Below, in pieces: positions 34,776 through 45,645 of a stretch of 64,000 nt of DNA; within the stretch, counting starts at the first letter, position 1, and every line of letters begins with the position of its first letter. The stretch is taken from contig OY997588.1 in the NCBI GenBank assembly GCA_963921825.1, positions 63,632,617 to 63,696,616 of the forward strand, written 5' to 3'. The notes under the pieces are model-generated. The model worked only from the letters and a program-made list of their open reading frames with translations, was not told where the DNA came from and ran no database searches. Origin of the DNA: Erodium maritimum. Its lineage: Eukaryota > Streptophyta > Magnoliopsida > Geraniales > Geraniaceae. A program made the position numbers and the translations under genes.

Positions 34776-35655
34776 TAAAAGCATGGTGTCATGTGGACAA
34801 GTGTCCATTTTTTTCTTCACCAATTCACTAATTTAATATTTCCCGATTCGTTTGAACTCCGATTAGCTTCAAACTTGCGCCAATATTTTTATTTTTTCAA
34901 GGGCTTTAAATCAAGATCAATCATGATTATATTTTGAAGCACGAAAATAAAAAGGTATATCGGAGTGATAAAAAAATGTTGAGTGTTGATAAATCTTCAT
35001 TAATAAATGTTTTATATCGGAGGTATCAAACTAGTGCTAAATGTTGATAAAAACATGTATTGAGGTGATAAAAACCATGTTCAGTTTTGATAATAAGTGT
35101 GATAAACTAATCATGATCAGTTTTGGAGAATGGGGTGATAAAACCAGTGTAGAGTGTTGATAAAACCAGTGTAAAGTGTTGATAAAACTAGAGAAAAGTG
35201 TTGATAAAAATTAGCCAGATATAATTTCTTTAAAAACCAGCCCCGAAATAAAAAAAAAATCGTGCTTCAAAAAAACCATGTGATGGGGATGGTGAAACAC
35301 ACGTAATTGAATGATAAACCTAGTGTTTAGTGTGGATAAAACTAGTGTTCATAAAAAGCACGCGATGAGGTGATAAAAACATGATCAGTTTTGGAAAATG
35401 AGGTGATAAAACCAGTGTAAAAGTGTTGATAAATCCAGAGCAAAGTGTTGATAAAAATTACCCAGATTTTTTTTTAAAAAAAATTAACACCGAAATAATT
35501 TTTTTTTCGTGCTTCAAAATATATTCATGACTGATCTTGATTTAAAGTCCTTAAAAAAAACTAATGGCGCAAGTTTGAAGCCAATCGGAGTTCAAACGAA
35601 GCGGGAAAAATTAAATTAGTGAATTGATTAAAAAAAATAACATGATAGTTTTACT
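34776..35655. mobile_element. Foldback element 1 with repeated core
   Basis: Arms of about 140 bases are inverted copies: 34805-34947 on the left and about 35503-35641 on the right. They share GAACTCCGATTGGCTTCAAA-like and CTTGCGCCA segments with few mismatches. The core consists of many units of GTGTTGATAAAAC and related phrases. A larger internal duplication makes an inner arm-like piece (CGTGCTTCAAA) reappear at about 35261. No transposase is encoded. Outer ends may extend to 34776 and 35655. No clear target-site duplication was seen, so the superfamily is unknown. Confidence 0.75.
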
Positions 35656-36136
35656 AAAAAGCCCTTACCACTTATTAAAAAGTGCTGTTTTTTTTGCAGA
35701 CAACAAGTCAATTACTCAATTGCATCTCATCCATCCATTCTTAAAATGGATGACTTAGATTGGTTCTCTATTTTTTAGGTTAAGACATGGTTTGTATTTG
35801 ATTTCTCCTCTCATCATACTAATGTTAAAATATGAGTGAAATGATTAGACTACTCTACTTTTTTGAATGTTAAAAATATCATCATCATCGAAATTATTTT
35901 ATTTTTTAATTTTCATAATTTTAAAATGCAAAATAAGGTTCACACTTAAAAATTGTTTTTTAAAAGAACTATTATTCAATTTTTAAATTCTTTTTTAATC
36001 AAAAAAGAAGATATATAAAATTTTATTTTATTTTGATATTAAAAAATGTAGGTCAATTTAGTCATTTTACTCGTACTTTAACTTTGTTATGGCGGTGTTG
36101 CACAGAAAACTCAAGATCACAATAGATCACAATCAA
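35656..36136. other. A/T-rich spacer between the foldback elements
   Basis: Highly A/T-rich sequence with oligo-T and oligo-A runs. Nothing recognisable. Confidence 0.5.
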
Positions 36137-37410
36137 AAAATAACCGTCCTTTTTTTATAAGGCATAAGACAGTAACTTTCCCTAAAGTATTGGCCACACA
36201 CGCTTTTTTACCCATCGTTTAAAAATCATATTTACGATACCTAAACTTTTGTTCACTGACTTCTGTTAGTAAAAACTATCAGAAATGTAGGAACTAACCA
36301 TTTTGCCCTTTTACATTTGAATTAATTTATCCATATGAGTTGAAAGGCTATTTTACCCTTCATGATCATTAATTTCTTAACATTTTAATTACATCATTAA
36401 TTTCTTAACTACTTTATAATTATTTTTTTACATTTTATTAACTTTTCTTTAATTATTTCCTAATTTTCATTTATTCTTTAATTTATTTATTTTTTAAATT
36501 AATTTAACTTTTTTATTATTTTTTAAATTAATTATTTTTTAGTAATTATTTCTTTTACTTTTTTTTAAATTCTCATAAATTTGTTTATGAAGATTTAATT
36601 AAAACATAAAATTAAATCAAAATCAAAAAAATTAATTTTATGAAATTAAGTTGTTTTAGAAATGGTTCTCTCGACAAAATCTGTTCTTCGAGTTCATTGA
36701 TGAAGATGAAGATGGAGTCTAGAACGAAGAGAATTTCACTAGCATTTTTCTTATGGGAACTAGTAATCAATATCAAAATTGAGTTTTAACCCTAATCAAA
36801 ATATGTTCTTGGTCTTTCTTCTTCCCCTCCCTATGCCTTTTATATTTGGATGTAACGGATGCAGAACACGAAGATAGATGGCGGGCTCACACCATGGACG
36901 ATGGATGACCTCTCGTCCTCAAATATCATCGGAACCCCACAAGCTGGATCTATGTCGGATTTTTTCGAAGGTCGTGTGCTTGATCTTTGTTGAACCTCCA
37001 TTACACGAGGACGCGAGATGGCAACGTGGTCAAGGTCAACAGAATTGTGTCAGACCTCCACCAACTGACATATCTGTAAACTCCATAGATCTCGAGATCT
37101 TTGAACTCGACAACATCGAGGGCATATTTTTAATAATTATTTTCTTAATTTGGAAATAACAAGGGTGTTTAGGAGATTTCAATACCCTTAAAGAGGGGGA
37201 AATGGTAATTTCAAATGAGTAAGGGTAAAATCGTCATTTTACTCTCCACTGAATAGTCAAACATGTCAAATTACTAAGAAAATGAGATAGTTCGTTCATT
37301 TTTACTAACGAAAGTCAGTGTCCAAAAATTTAAATATCGTAAATATGATTTTTAAACATTAAGTAACACAGCGTGCACGACCAATACTTTAAGACGAGTT
37401 ATTTTCTTTT
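36137..37410. mobile_element. Foldback element 2 with unrelated core
   Basis: Inverted arms lie at 36183-36275 and 37299-37391. Both contain TAAAGTATTGG, TTTAAAAATCATATTTACGA and the GTTAGTAAAAA inner edge. Outside the arms, AAATAACCGTCC on the left resembles the inverted AAATAACTCGTC on the right, so the true ends may be further out with a 30-base insertion in the left arm. The core is A/T-rich to 36660, then has normal composition with a 93-codon open frame (36878-37159) of unknown origin that could be captured host DNA. No transposase motif is visible. Confidence 0.7.
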
Positions 37411-37694
37411 ACCTTTTTTCGTACCACAAATCTTAAATACACAATTATTTTTTACAATACCATTATTAGTATTAAGACTTATTTGGTAGCTCAAGTGCAA
37501 GAAAAATGATTGAATCTTTGGACAGATTGATTGAGTTCTATCGATATAAAATAAACATGGAATTCAAATTCCACAACTTTTCAAATTTTGGTACAAAAAT
37601 TCTACACCTTTATACATCGATAAGGTGTTTGGACACGAATAGCAGTCACATGCATTGCTCTTTTTCTTTGACCCAACATAACATATACAGATAA

Positions 37695-39063
37695 GGGCTT
37701 TTCTCTCTCTCCTCTGAAGACAAACACAAACCCTAGCCCTACCAGTTCACCGCCGCCCCTCTTCTCTCTCGCCGGATCCGGTCTCAAGCTTCGGCTTAGA
37801 TCGTTGCCGGCGAGCCTCTTGTGTCCCCCTCCGTTTGCCTTTTCTTCTTTATCCAGCCCCGGCCGCCGCTACTCGCCCTGTTCCGTCCTCCGTCTCCGGT
37901 CTGGCTGTCGCACCTCGCCCAGATCCGCCACTCCCCGCCATCCTCTGCTACTTCCTGGCGACCCGCCGCTCCTCCTCTCTCCGCCCGCTCTCAGGGCCCC
38001 GTCTCTGACCATGGCCCTCGACTCCGGCCATGGTCCCTTCATGACGCCGGCACAGGTGCCACTCCGGCTCAGGCGACACTCCTCCATCCTCCTATGACGC
38101 CGGCACTCGGGATTCAGACTCTCTGGCCATCCATTCCGCTTGATGGCCCTCGGCTTCACCGGTCTTGCTCGGACCTACCCCCTCCTCGGCAGATCTGGAC
38201 TGCTCAGGCTTCTCCTCGGCAGATCTGGATTGCTTTTCTGGGTTGCTGCTCCGATTGGGTTCGGGTTCGGCCTTTCAGTTCGATGGCGTTGCTCTCCGGT
38301 GGTTCTTTACATGGCTACCCCCTCCCTCTTACCTCTAGGAAGACTAAGAAGGATCTCCAATCTACTGGTTTGTATCTTTCTTGGTTCTTACCTCCCTCAC
38401 TCCTCTTATCCCTTAAGCTTTTACTCTTCCTTCCTTCTAGTCTTCGGTTCCCGTCCTCGCTGTGAGGACGGGTCCTCATATTTAGTGTTGGCCTCTGTGG
38501 GGATTTTGGTCATTGGCTAATCCGAAGAAATTTTTGGTTGGGACTGTTAGGTTTTTGGTGATTCGGGGTGTGTTTGGTTTGGTTTTCTCCTGCCCTCTTC
38601 TCGGGTTGTGACTAATGTTGATTGGTTACTAGGTTCCTTTTTTGGTTCCTATGGCTGAGGTTTGTGGATGGGGTACTGTGTTTCTATTTGTTGTGAAACT
38701 ATGGCAGGTTCTTTTCTCCGGCTGAGAGCCAGTTCAAGAGATCGTTAGGACTCAGTTGAAGACATGGCCAAGTCCTACCTCCTTACAGAAGCCACTCACT
38801 TGCAGCTTCTCACTTGTTGAACATCAACATCTCTTAGCCAAACATGCACCTTGGCTAACCTCACTTGGACAACATCAAATTGGCTCAATCATGTTCTTCT
38901 TCAATCACTGGATTTAATCTCTTGCTCTCTTGTACTGTTCTTTGTTCTAGATTTGATTCTTGCCTGTTGTTTCTCGCAATCTGTAGTGAGATTGTGTCTT
39001 TTTTGTAACCTTTTCCACCTCGGAATTGAGGTTTTTTAATATATGCATTCGCCGATAAAAAAA
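37695..39063 (+). mobile_element. Non-autonomous retroposon C
   Basis: The element begins with a CT-rich section and AACCCTAGCCC, continues with a Pro/Ser/Leu-coding composition to about 38470 and ends in the shared LINE-like tail and an A-run at about 39055-39063. Flanking AACATATACAGATAA (37680-37694) and AACATATAGATAA (39064-39076) look like a slightly decayed target-site duplication. Two overlapping open frames at 37804-38520 have no recognisable domain. No ORF1, RT or endonuclease is present, so it must have moved in trans. Confidence 0.65.
38977..39063 (+). repeat. Shared LINE tail of element C with two hairpins
   Basis: CAATCTGTAGTGAGATTG (38977-38994) can fold into a 6-bp stem with a 6-base loop. 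It is followed by GTAACCTTTTCCACCTC, a second hairpin CCTCGGAATTGAGG (39018-39031), then GCATTCGCCGATAAAA and the A-run. Confidence 0.75.
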
Positions 39064-40514
39064 AACATATAGATAATTGTCATTATGTTTAACATTGTTT
39101 TTGACGGAGAACGAAGATATAAGATACATAAACCGACAGGAAGCAAAGCATTCTTTCAAGGGGCTCCAAAATGCTTCAGAAGAACACCATGTTCACAAAG
39201 AGCCAGATATAGTAGTCTCAAAAAACCGTCTCTGACTTGAAAAGAGTGCCCCCAAAACCCTAGCCGACTTCGGCACCTTCCATCTACCCTCTGCTCCCGC
39301 CGGTGACGACCATCTTGGTTGTTTCCGGCGGAAGCCCTCTCCCACCTCCCTTCTTCTCATCCTTCTGCTCCTCTGCTGCTTCGGCGTCTTCGTCTCTTCC
39401 CGCTGCAACTCCGGCGTCTTCGTCCCGGACACAAGCTCGAAGCTCCGGCGTCTTCGTCTCTTCCCGCTGCAACTCCGGCGTCTTCGTCCTGGACATAAGC
39501 TCAAAGCTCTGGCATTCCTCCCGGAGGTTGTGGCTGTTGCTGCTCTTTCCGGCGAGGTTGTGCTTGAGTCGAGGAGATCTGAGTTTCGTTTTCCGGCCAT
39601 CTTCTCCGGCTCACTCCGTCCTCGGCTTCAGACTACTCTCGTCGTCGACTTCATCCGTTCGCGTGCCGGTGCGGAGAGGAACATCGGCTCTCAGATCTAC
39701 TCTCTTTCCGGCGAGGATGTGCTTCAGTCGAGATCTGAGTGTGTTGCCGGCCATCATCTCCGGCCCACTCCGTTCAAGGCTTCAGACTCTGCCCGATCTC
39801 GTCGTCGACCGGATCTGTTCGTGTGGCGGTACGGAGAGTTGTGTGGCGATGCGGAGAGGAACGGCAGCTCGCTCCGGGTAGGGTTTGGCCAGGATCTGGG
39901 CCGGGTCAGCCTGACCCAGTTCTGGTTTTGGGCCTGCCCTATCTGGGCCCAGGTTGGCCTGGTCAGTTTGGGCTTTTGGCCTGATCTGGCCAGGTCTGAT
40001 CTGGTGCTGGCTCTCGGTTTCGGATTGCGTTGGTGTTTTTGATCTCATCGGTAGTTGCCGATGTCTGACAGTAAGGAAAGCCTGCTGTTCGGTAGAAATA
40101 CTGGGTCCCCTTCAGGCGTTTCTCGGTGTTGGCTGGGTTCGTGTCGAGGCCCGGCACGGGTGCTTGCTTTGATGGTCAGTGCGGTATTTGTCTTCGCCTT
40201 TTCCTTTCTTTGCTAGGCTTCTTCTATTTGTTCATGCTTACCTTAGTAATTGGTTTCGCTTCTTCTCGATCCGATGGTGGGTCAAGCTCGTCGGTTAAAG
40301 GCGTTGACCGCTGGCGAGTTTCATGGGTGTCGTGCGCCCCTCAGAAGCCTCTGCTAGAGCTCGTATGGTAATTGGGATCTGTCTTAGCCGTTTGTGGTGT
40401 TGGCCGCCGGCTTTTTCGTTGATGTCCTTAGTCGGACAGCTCTTTTGAGATGGGAGTCGGTTCAGCTTTTCAAGGTTAGGGCTTGGATTTTCGCCGGTGA
40501 GGTTATGTAGTTGG

Positions 40515-40800
40515 GAGTGACCCATTCACTCAGGGTCTGCATATCCTTTCTCTCAAGGTCTGCGTACTCATTCACTCAGGGTCTACGTACCTATGCACTC
40601 AGGGTCTGCGTACCCATACACATTCACTCTGGGTCGTTGTACCCATTCACTTTCTTTCAGGGTCTGCGTACCCTTTCACTTAGGGTCTGCGTACCCATTC
40701 ACTATTGGGTCTGTATACCCATTCACTTCAGGGTCTGCGTACCCATTCACTCAGGGTCTGTGTACCCTTTCTCTACTGGGTCTGTGTACCCATCACTGTT
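40515..40800 (+). repeat. Minisatellite in element D
   Basis: About eleven copies of a 20 to 30 base unit, typically GGGTCTGCGTACCCATTCAC, follow one another with length variation. The array sits just upstream of the tail and keeps an open frame through several units, giving a Phe/Leu/Gly/Ser repeat peptide; that is probably incidental. Confidence 0.85.
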
Positions 40801-40835
40801 TACTGTTTTTCTTTTGTTTTCAAAACTTCCGCCTG

Positions 40836-40919
40836 CAATCTGTAGACAGATTGTTTTTTCGTAACCTTTTTCTTCCTCAGGAGAGGGTAATTTATCATAT
40901 GCTTTCGCTGATAAAAAAA
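40836..40919 (+). repeat. Shared LINE tail of element D with two hairpins
   Basis: CAATCTGTAGACAGATTG (40836-40853) is a perfect 6-bp stem with a 6-base loop. GTAACCTTTTTCTTCCTC, the hairpin CCTCAGGAGAGG (40875-40886) and TATGCTTTCGCTGATAAAA follow, then the A-run. The order matches element C and, in the reverse orientation, the end of LINE J at 54503-54585. Confidence 0.78.
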
Positions 40920-41030
40920 ACAAATAGCCAGATATACCACATACCATTGCAACAGATTTCAGATTGCACCAAATGCCCCATGATCTCTTGTAGGGATTGA
41001 TGGGAGCCCAAACCAATTACGAACTTGTTT

Positions 41031-41967
41031 TTTTTTCTACTAAAAGGTAAAATATTTATTGATATTAGATCAGAATAGAGATGTGCATCAGGGACGGCTC
41101 CTTGAGCACTAAAAAACAACATACATCGAACATAAAGTTTATCGTTCTCTTTATCCATATAACAACCACTGACGGTTTTAAAAGCCGATGTCGGGATGCC
41201 CCGACGGCCGCCATAAAGGCATGAAGGAGAGGTGGGGGTAAGAAGATTATACTAGAACTCCCAGCCCAATCCATAGGCTAGGACTGCATTAGTAAAACGT
41301 AAATTAAAAAGTACTGATCCGCACTGCTCAAGATAGGGCCTGGATACCGTTGGGTCACCCAAGGGTGACACTTTTCTTTTGCTGTAAAACCAAACCTATG
41401 ATCATCAATACTGAAGGAAGGACTGACTTGACTAAGGGATCTCTTCTAGCAATCGTCCCTGAAGCCTGTGGGTAGAGGGTGCGGTGGTGGAGGCTAGGGA
41501 GGAAGGCATGGAGGTTGCCGGGACGGCAACGAGGACTCTGAGATAGCGGCTGCGGCGACTTCAAAGACCCCGACGGATTCAGAGGCGGTGGTGGAGGCCA
41601 AGGAGGAGGACGGGCTTGTGGCGGTGGAAGGGATGGCGGTGGCGACTTCCGAGGCGGTGGCTGGGACGACTTCAGAGATGCCGACGGAAACAGAGACAAC
41701 GTTAGGGTTTGATGCCGAGGTGAGTCAGACGCCAACAACCAGAGTTGCAGAGGGGGCACCGAATCAGATCAGGAGATATGTGGGACCGAATCAGATCGGG
41801 AGATGCTTTGTTGGTGGCGGGATGGAGCCAACGTCGCGGTGGCTAGAGGCGGTTCGAGAGGAGCCCTAGCAGAGAGTACGTGTGGAAGAGAGGAGAAAAA
41901 CCATGGCATATAGCCATGGATTTTCTTTTGCGGCGAGAGAAAGAGCAGGTTAGGGTTTTGAAATATT
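41031..41967 (-). mobile_element. Short retroposon E, minus strand
   Basis: Read on the minus strand, the element opens with AAACCCTAACCTGC, has a strongly Pro/Ser-coding CT-rich section (41759-41355), and ends ATCAATAAATATTTTACC followed by an A-run at 41031-41037. Flanks ATTACGAACTTGTTT (41016-41030) and ATTACCGACTTGTTT (41968-41982) match at 13 of 15 bases, a plausible target-site duplication. The 134-codon open frame is proline-rich and shows no known domain. It resembles C and D in layout but its tail differs. Confidence 0.65.
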
Positions 41968-42267
41968 ATTACCGACTTGTTTATAGTTTAATGAATAATA
42001 AAGTATTATTGTTTCGTAGCTATTTTTTTTATCATTCAAAAAACTCTAATTTTTAAAGTAGAAACAAAATTCAACATACAACTCTATGAGTCATGTTAAA
42101 AGGGTAATTAGGAACTAAGAATCAAATTTTCTGGTCTCTGCTCCGAGTTTTGCAGTGTCAGAGTAGGGTGTTGCTAGTTTCACCTATACTGTGCAAAGAC
42201 GGCGTCGTCTTTGTCCAGTTATTCGTGGTTTCTTGTTTTGATTTTGGTTTTTTGCTCGGTTTAATCG

Positions 42268-43673
42268 ATGGGATCACGCGAGGAAGAGGGATTGAAGGCA
42301 CTAGGGGATTGTTTCGATGGAATAGTGATTGCGCAGGAGGAGGAAGACCTTGTAATACCTGGGTACGAACTGAAAGAAGGCGGGTACAAATACAAGTTTT
42401 CCCTCACCGGAAAGCTGATTACGCTGAAGGGTTATAATAAAATGATCTTCATGAAGGTGATGAAGAACGCTAGTAATAGCAAAGGAAAAGTGATCGAACC
42501 ATTGGCACCTGATTGTTCGGTTTTTTCTTTGTTTCGGCTAGGGCTAAGGCAAAATTTCCTGACTTAGAACCATGGTTCTTCAATAAAATTACTATATGCT
42601 TCAGAGAATTTTCATATGATGAAAACCCGAAACAATTGGAGTTTTCGGAAATATGTATGTGGGTGCAGGCTTCCAACCTACCTTTTAAAGCTATAACAAA
42701 GAAGGTTGGGTGCCGGATTGGAAATCATTTAGGCCGAGCGTTGGACGTTGAATGCAAACAAGATGGACGTGCTTGGTAGGATTTCATCCACAGACGGGTT
42801 CGTTGGGACGTATCAAAACCTTTGTTGAGGAGGGTAAAGACGTTCCTAGGAGATAATATCGTGCATACGTGGGTGCCTCTAAAGTATGAACGTATACAGG
42901 ACTTTTGCTATGTATGTGGGAAGTTGGGGCATATAGTGAAGGATTGTGACTTATATGAGGAGGGTATGGACGAGAAGAGCTTCCCATATGGTCCATTTTT
43001 TAGGGCGGGATTGGGTCGCAGGTCAGGTTCATTCCTACCTTAACGAGAAGCTCGAATGAAGAAGGTAGGGTCGGAACCAAGAGGAATTGCTTCGGTTCCT
43101 CGAACTACTTCCTCTCGACTTAGAGAAGGAGAAAGGGAGAGCTCGGAGGAGGTGCAGAGTGTTGTGGTGAGCAGCAGGAGCTTGAAAAATGGAAAAAAAC
43201 ATCTCAGAAACGCTGACAGAAAGAAGATTGGTTGAAAGGAAAGAGGTGGATTCTGATGAAAGTGATATAGGTGAATGGTGTAGAGAAGGAAGTGAATTAT
43301 ATGTGAAGAGAAAGGAGAAAGCTCAAAGGGCTTCATCCGGAAGCAAGGGAATGGCTAGGACCAGTCCTTCTCAGAAGCATGTTGTAGACGGGTAGACCCT
43401 TGGGAGCTCTCGTCCCGACTCGGATCGAGGAGTGGATTTGAATGAATTACCTACACAAGAACACGGAAGTGTGGTGAAAGAGACATCGGGTTTGAGGGTT
43501 GGGAGAGCCACAAGCTCGGTTAGCTTATCAAGCGAAGGAGGGAAAAGGAGTTCAGGAAAGTGCAGCAGAATTGGGATCCGGTTGACACTATTGATCAGGA
43601 TTTGTTTTTAAGGAAAAGGAAGGGGGCATTCGTTGACCAGGAGAAAAGTTATGAAACTCTAATCACCATATAA
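42268..43673 (+). pseudogene. DUF4283-like and zinc-knuckle protein (LINE ORF1 type)
   Basis: The frame opens at 42268 with an acidic N-terminus and a segment typical of proteins with DUF4283 (FSLTGKLITLKGYN). A frameshift near 42515 leads to ICMWVQASNLPFKAITKKVG, characteristic of the same family. A TAG at 42777-42779 interrupts it. The knuckle FCYVCGKLGHIVKDC (C-x2-C-x4-H-x4-C) lies near 42905-42950. A basic, Ser-rich tail with further lesions ends at a TAA at 43671-43673. In plants such proteins are mostly ORF1 of L1-type LINEs. No RT follows, and no A-run or TSD was found. Confidence 0.7.
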
Positions 43674-43731
43674 TATTGGTTTTTTCGATAATTGTTTCCA
43701 CTCATTCTAACTTAACGTTTGTTTTGAACAG

Positions 43732-43885
43732 TGGAGAAGATTGTGGAATGTACACGATCAAGTACATCGAGCTGGTACTCCGACGCAAAGCGGTGAATGA
43801 ATATATGATTGAGCATAACGTTCTCCCCTTTCGTCATAAGCTCAACTTGGATGTAGCAAATAACTTTAAGTATCTACTAGATTAG
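43732..43885 (+). pseudogene. Ulp1-like cysteine protease, last exon only
   Basis: After a splice-acceptor-like TTTTGAACAG the frame reads GEDCGMYTIKYIELVLRRKA and ends with a TAG at 43883-43885. DCGMY is the catalytic-cysteine signature of Ulp1/C48 peptidases, which remove SUMO. In plant genomes such domains often occur inside Mutator-like and CACTA-like transposons, and in many host gene fragments. The His and Asp of the catalytic triad would be in missing upstream exons. The 59 bases after the DUF4283 frame suggest two unrelated pieces were joined. Confidence 0.65.
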
Positions 43886-44629
43886 TTAAATTAATATATG
43901 TAAACTGATGTATGTATGTTGATCCTTTTAGACATGGTTTTGAACTGATATATGTAACTGATTGATGAAGATGATCCTTTAGATCTTGTTGTGAAATGAA
44001 TGAAGATGGATGTAAATTTATCGTTTCTTTGTAGTTTATTATTTTTCAACCTTATGAACTTTAATTATTGAATTGAAGTTTGATGTAAACTTGAGCTGCT
44101 AGTGGGTTTTTAATCTTCAAATTAACTGATATTAGGTTTCTAATCTTCAAATTATCTAATATTGGGTTTTAATCATTGTACTGGGTTTTGATCATATTCC
44201 CTTGTTATTGAATTTATCTAATACATCACTGTGCCAGGTTGTAATCATATTCCTCTATTATTGAATTATACGAGGGTTGTTATGACAATATTGAGTTTTA
44301 ATCATATTCCTCCGTTATTGAATTTATCTGATATGGGTGTTTTAATCATAATAATGGGTTTGAATCGTTCTTAAATTGAAGTTTGATGTAAACTTGAACT
44401 GATATTGGGTTTTTAATCTTCAAATTAACTGATATTGGGTTTTTAATCTTCAAATGATTTGATACTAGGGTTTTAATCATACTCCTCTATTATTGAGTTT
44501 ATCAGATACCGAGCTTATAATCACATTACTGGGTTTAAATCCTACTTGAATTGAAGTTGGATGTAAACTTGAACTGATACTGAGCTTTAAATCGTCAAAT
44601 TATCTGGTACTAGTGTTTTGATTACTGTA
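43886..44629 (+). repeat. Degenerate tandem repeats
   Basis: Phrases such as TGATATTGGGTTTTTAATC, TTCAAATTA and CATATTCCTCTATTATTGAA return many times from about 44090 to 44625. Units are unequal and diverged, so no single period fits. No gene is seen. Confidence 0.6.
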
Positions 44630-45640
44630 TGCTGGGTCTCGAGGCCGTGGACAAAAGAAACAAGAAACACAACGGAAATGAACCACGAATCACTCGAGAC
44701 GAAGCTACCAATTATTAAAAAACAAGACAGAAAATTCAAAAAGAGTTTGTGTGCATTACCTTCTTGTTTCGACGAGAATTAAGATGAAGAAGACCAAACT
44801 TTGGATGGCTTGAGTCTCTTGGACGCCTACATACCCTTAACGAAATCAAAGCCGACGTAGTTCTTGAGTTTACAAACTCAAGAACATGCAACAGTAGAGC
44901 TTGCTCCTCCTAGGGGTGTTCGACCTAGGTGGGAGAAAAGATGAAGTTGTTGTCCAAAATTTCCAAGTCTTTGCATGTACTGAAATGCCAAAACTCTTGC
45001 ATGTTGAGTTAAGTAGATTGTGTCATCTCACTTAATCCCTATCAAGAGCCAAGTGTTCATGCAAAAATGCAAGGTGGATTTAATAAACTATGTTAGTTTA
45101 TTAATTAGTGGAAAGTGGGTCCAACCCACTTTGATCAACAAGACTACCTAGTCAACGTTTGACCTTTGGTTCTTGTTGGGCCTAGGCTATATGGGCCGGC
45201 CATGAGCCTCTCCAAGAGAGCCCATGTTGAGCCCATCATATCCTAGCAGTACACTGTGGCAATTTTCCGACACGACCCCTTCCAAGTCAAGCTACGTTGT
45301 GTTCTTATCGAGTTTACAAACCTTTGGTGTGACCCTTAGGTCTACGCATGTCCGTAAGATCAACGCAAAGTCCCACTTTACTTGATCTTACCCTATTGGC
45401 AACTAAAAAAAGACTTAGTTTAGCCTTACACTGCATAACGAATGGACCCTATCGATTCTGACCTTTCCGTCGTCCTTGTCATTATCCTTTTATCTTCGAT
45501 ATCCTGATTGAGATAAGGTATAGAACCGTCATCCTTGTCATTATCCTTTTATTTCCGATATCCTGATTGAGATAAGGCACAGAGACGTCGTCATTTTCAT
45601 TCTCAATCAATATTCCTTGATATGTGATGTGACTGAATGT
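44630..45640 (-). repeat. Truncated Copia LTR, minus strand
   Basis: The inverted end TGCTGGGTCTCGAGG at 44630 matches the LTR end ...CTCGAGACCCAACA of the family at 18542-20207. Further matches include the ACGTAGTTCTT region (minus strand AAGAACTACGT) and the CCTAAGGGTCACACC segment. A 59-base direct duplication lies at 45467-45525 and 45526-45584. The LTR start is missing and the sequence passes at about 45640 into another repeat. Confidence 0.75.
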
Positions 45641-45645
45641 ATGGA

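Larger units (their letters stand above)
39212..40919 (+). mobile_element. Non-autonomous retroposon D with clear TSD
   Basis: Seventeen-base flanks ACAAAGAGCCAGATATA (39195-39211) and ACAAATAGCCAGATATA (40920-40936) differ at one base and form a convincing target-site duplication. The element starts near AAAACCCTAGCC, is CT-rich with several open frames lacking known domains (39303-40042), carries a minisatellite at 40515-40800 and ends in the LINE-like tail with an A-run. A 24-base GCTCCGGCGTCTTCGTC-containing unit is also repeated near 39385-39490. It has no replication genes of its own. Confidence 0.82.

Noticed and set aside
37804-38520. Candidate Pro/Ser-rich secreted protein
   Set aside because: Sits within retroposon C; overlapping frames are equally open and no signal peptide or domain is convincing.
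40511-41000. Phe/Leu/Gly repeat protein
   Set aside because: Encoded by the minisatellite of element D; no start context or conservation to support a gene.
44090-44625. CRISPR-like array of spaced repeats
   Set aside because: Units are irregular and diverged with no constant spacer; plant nuclear context.
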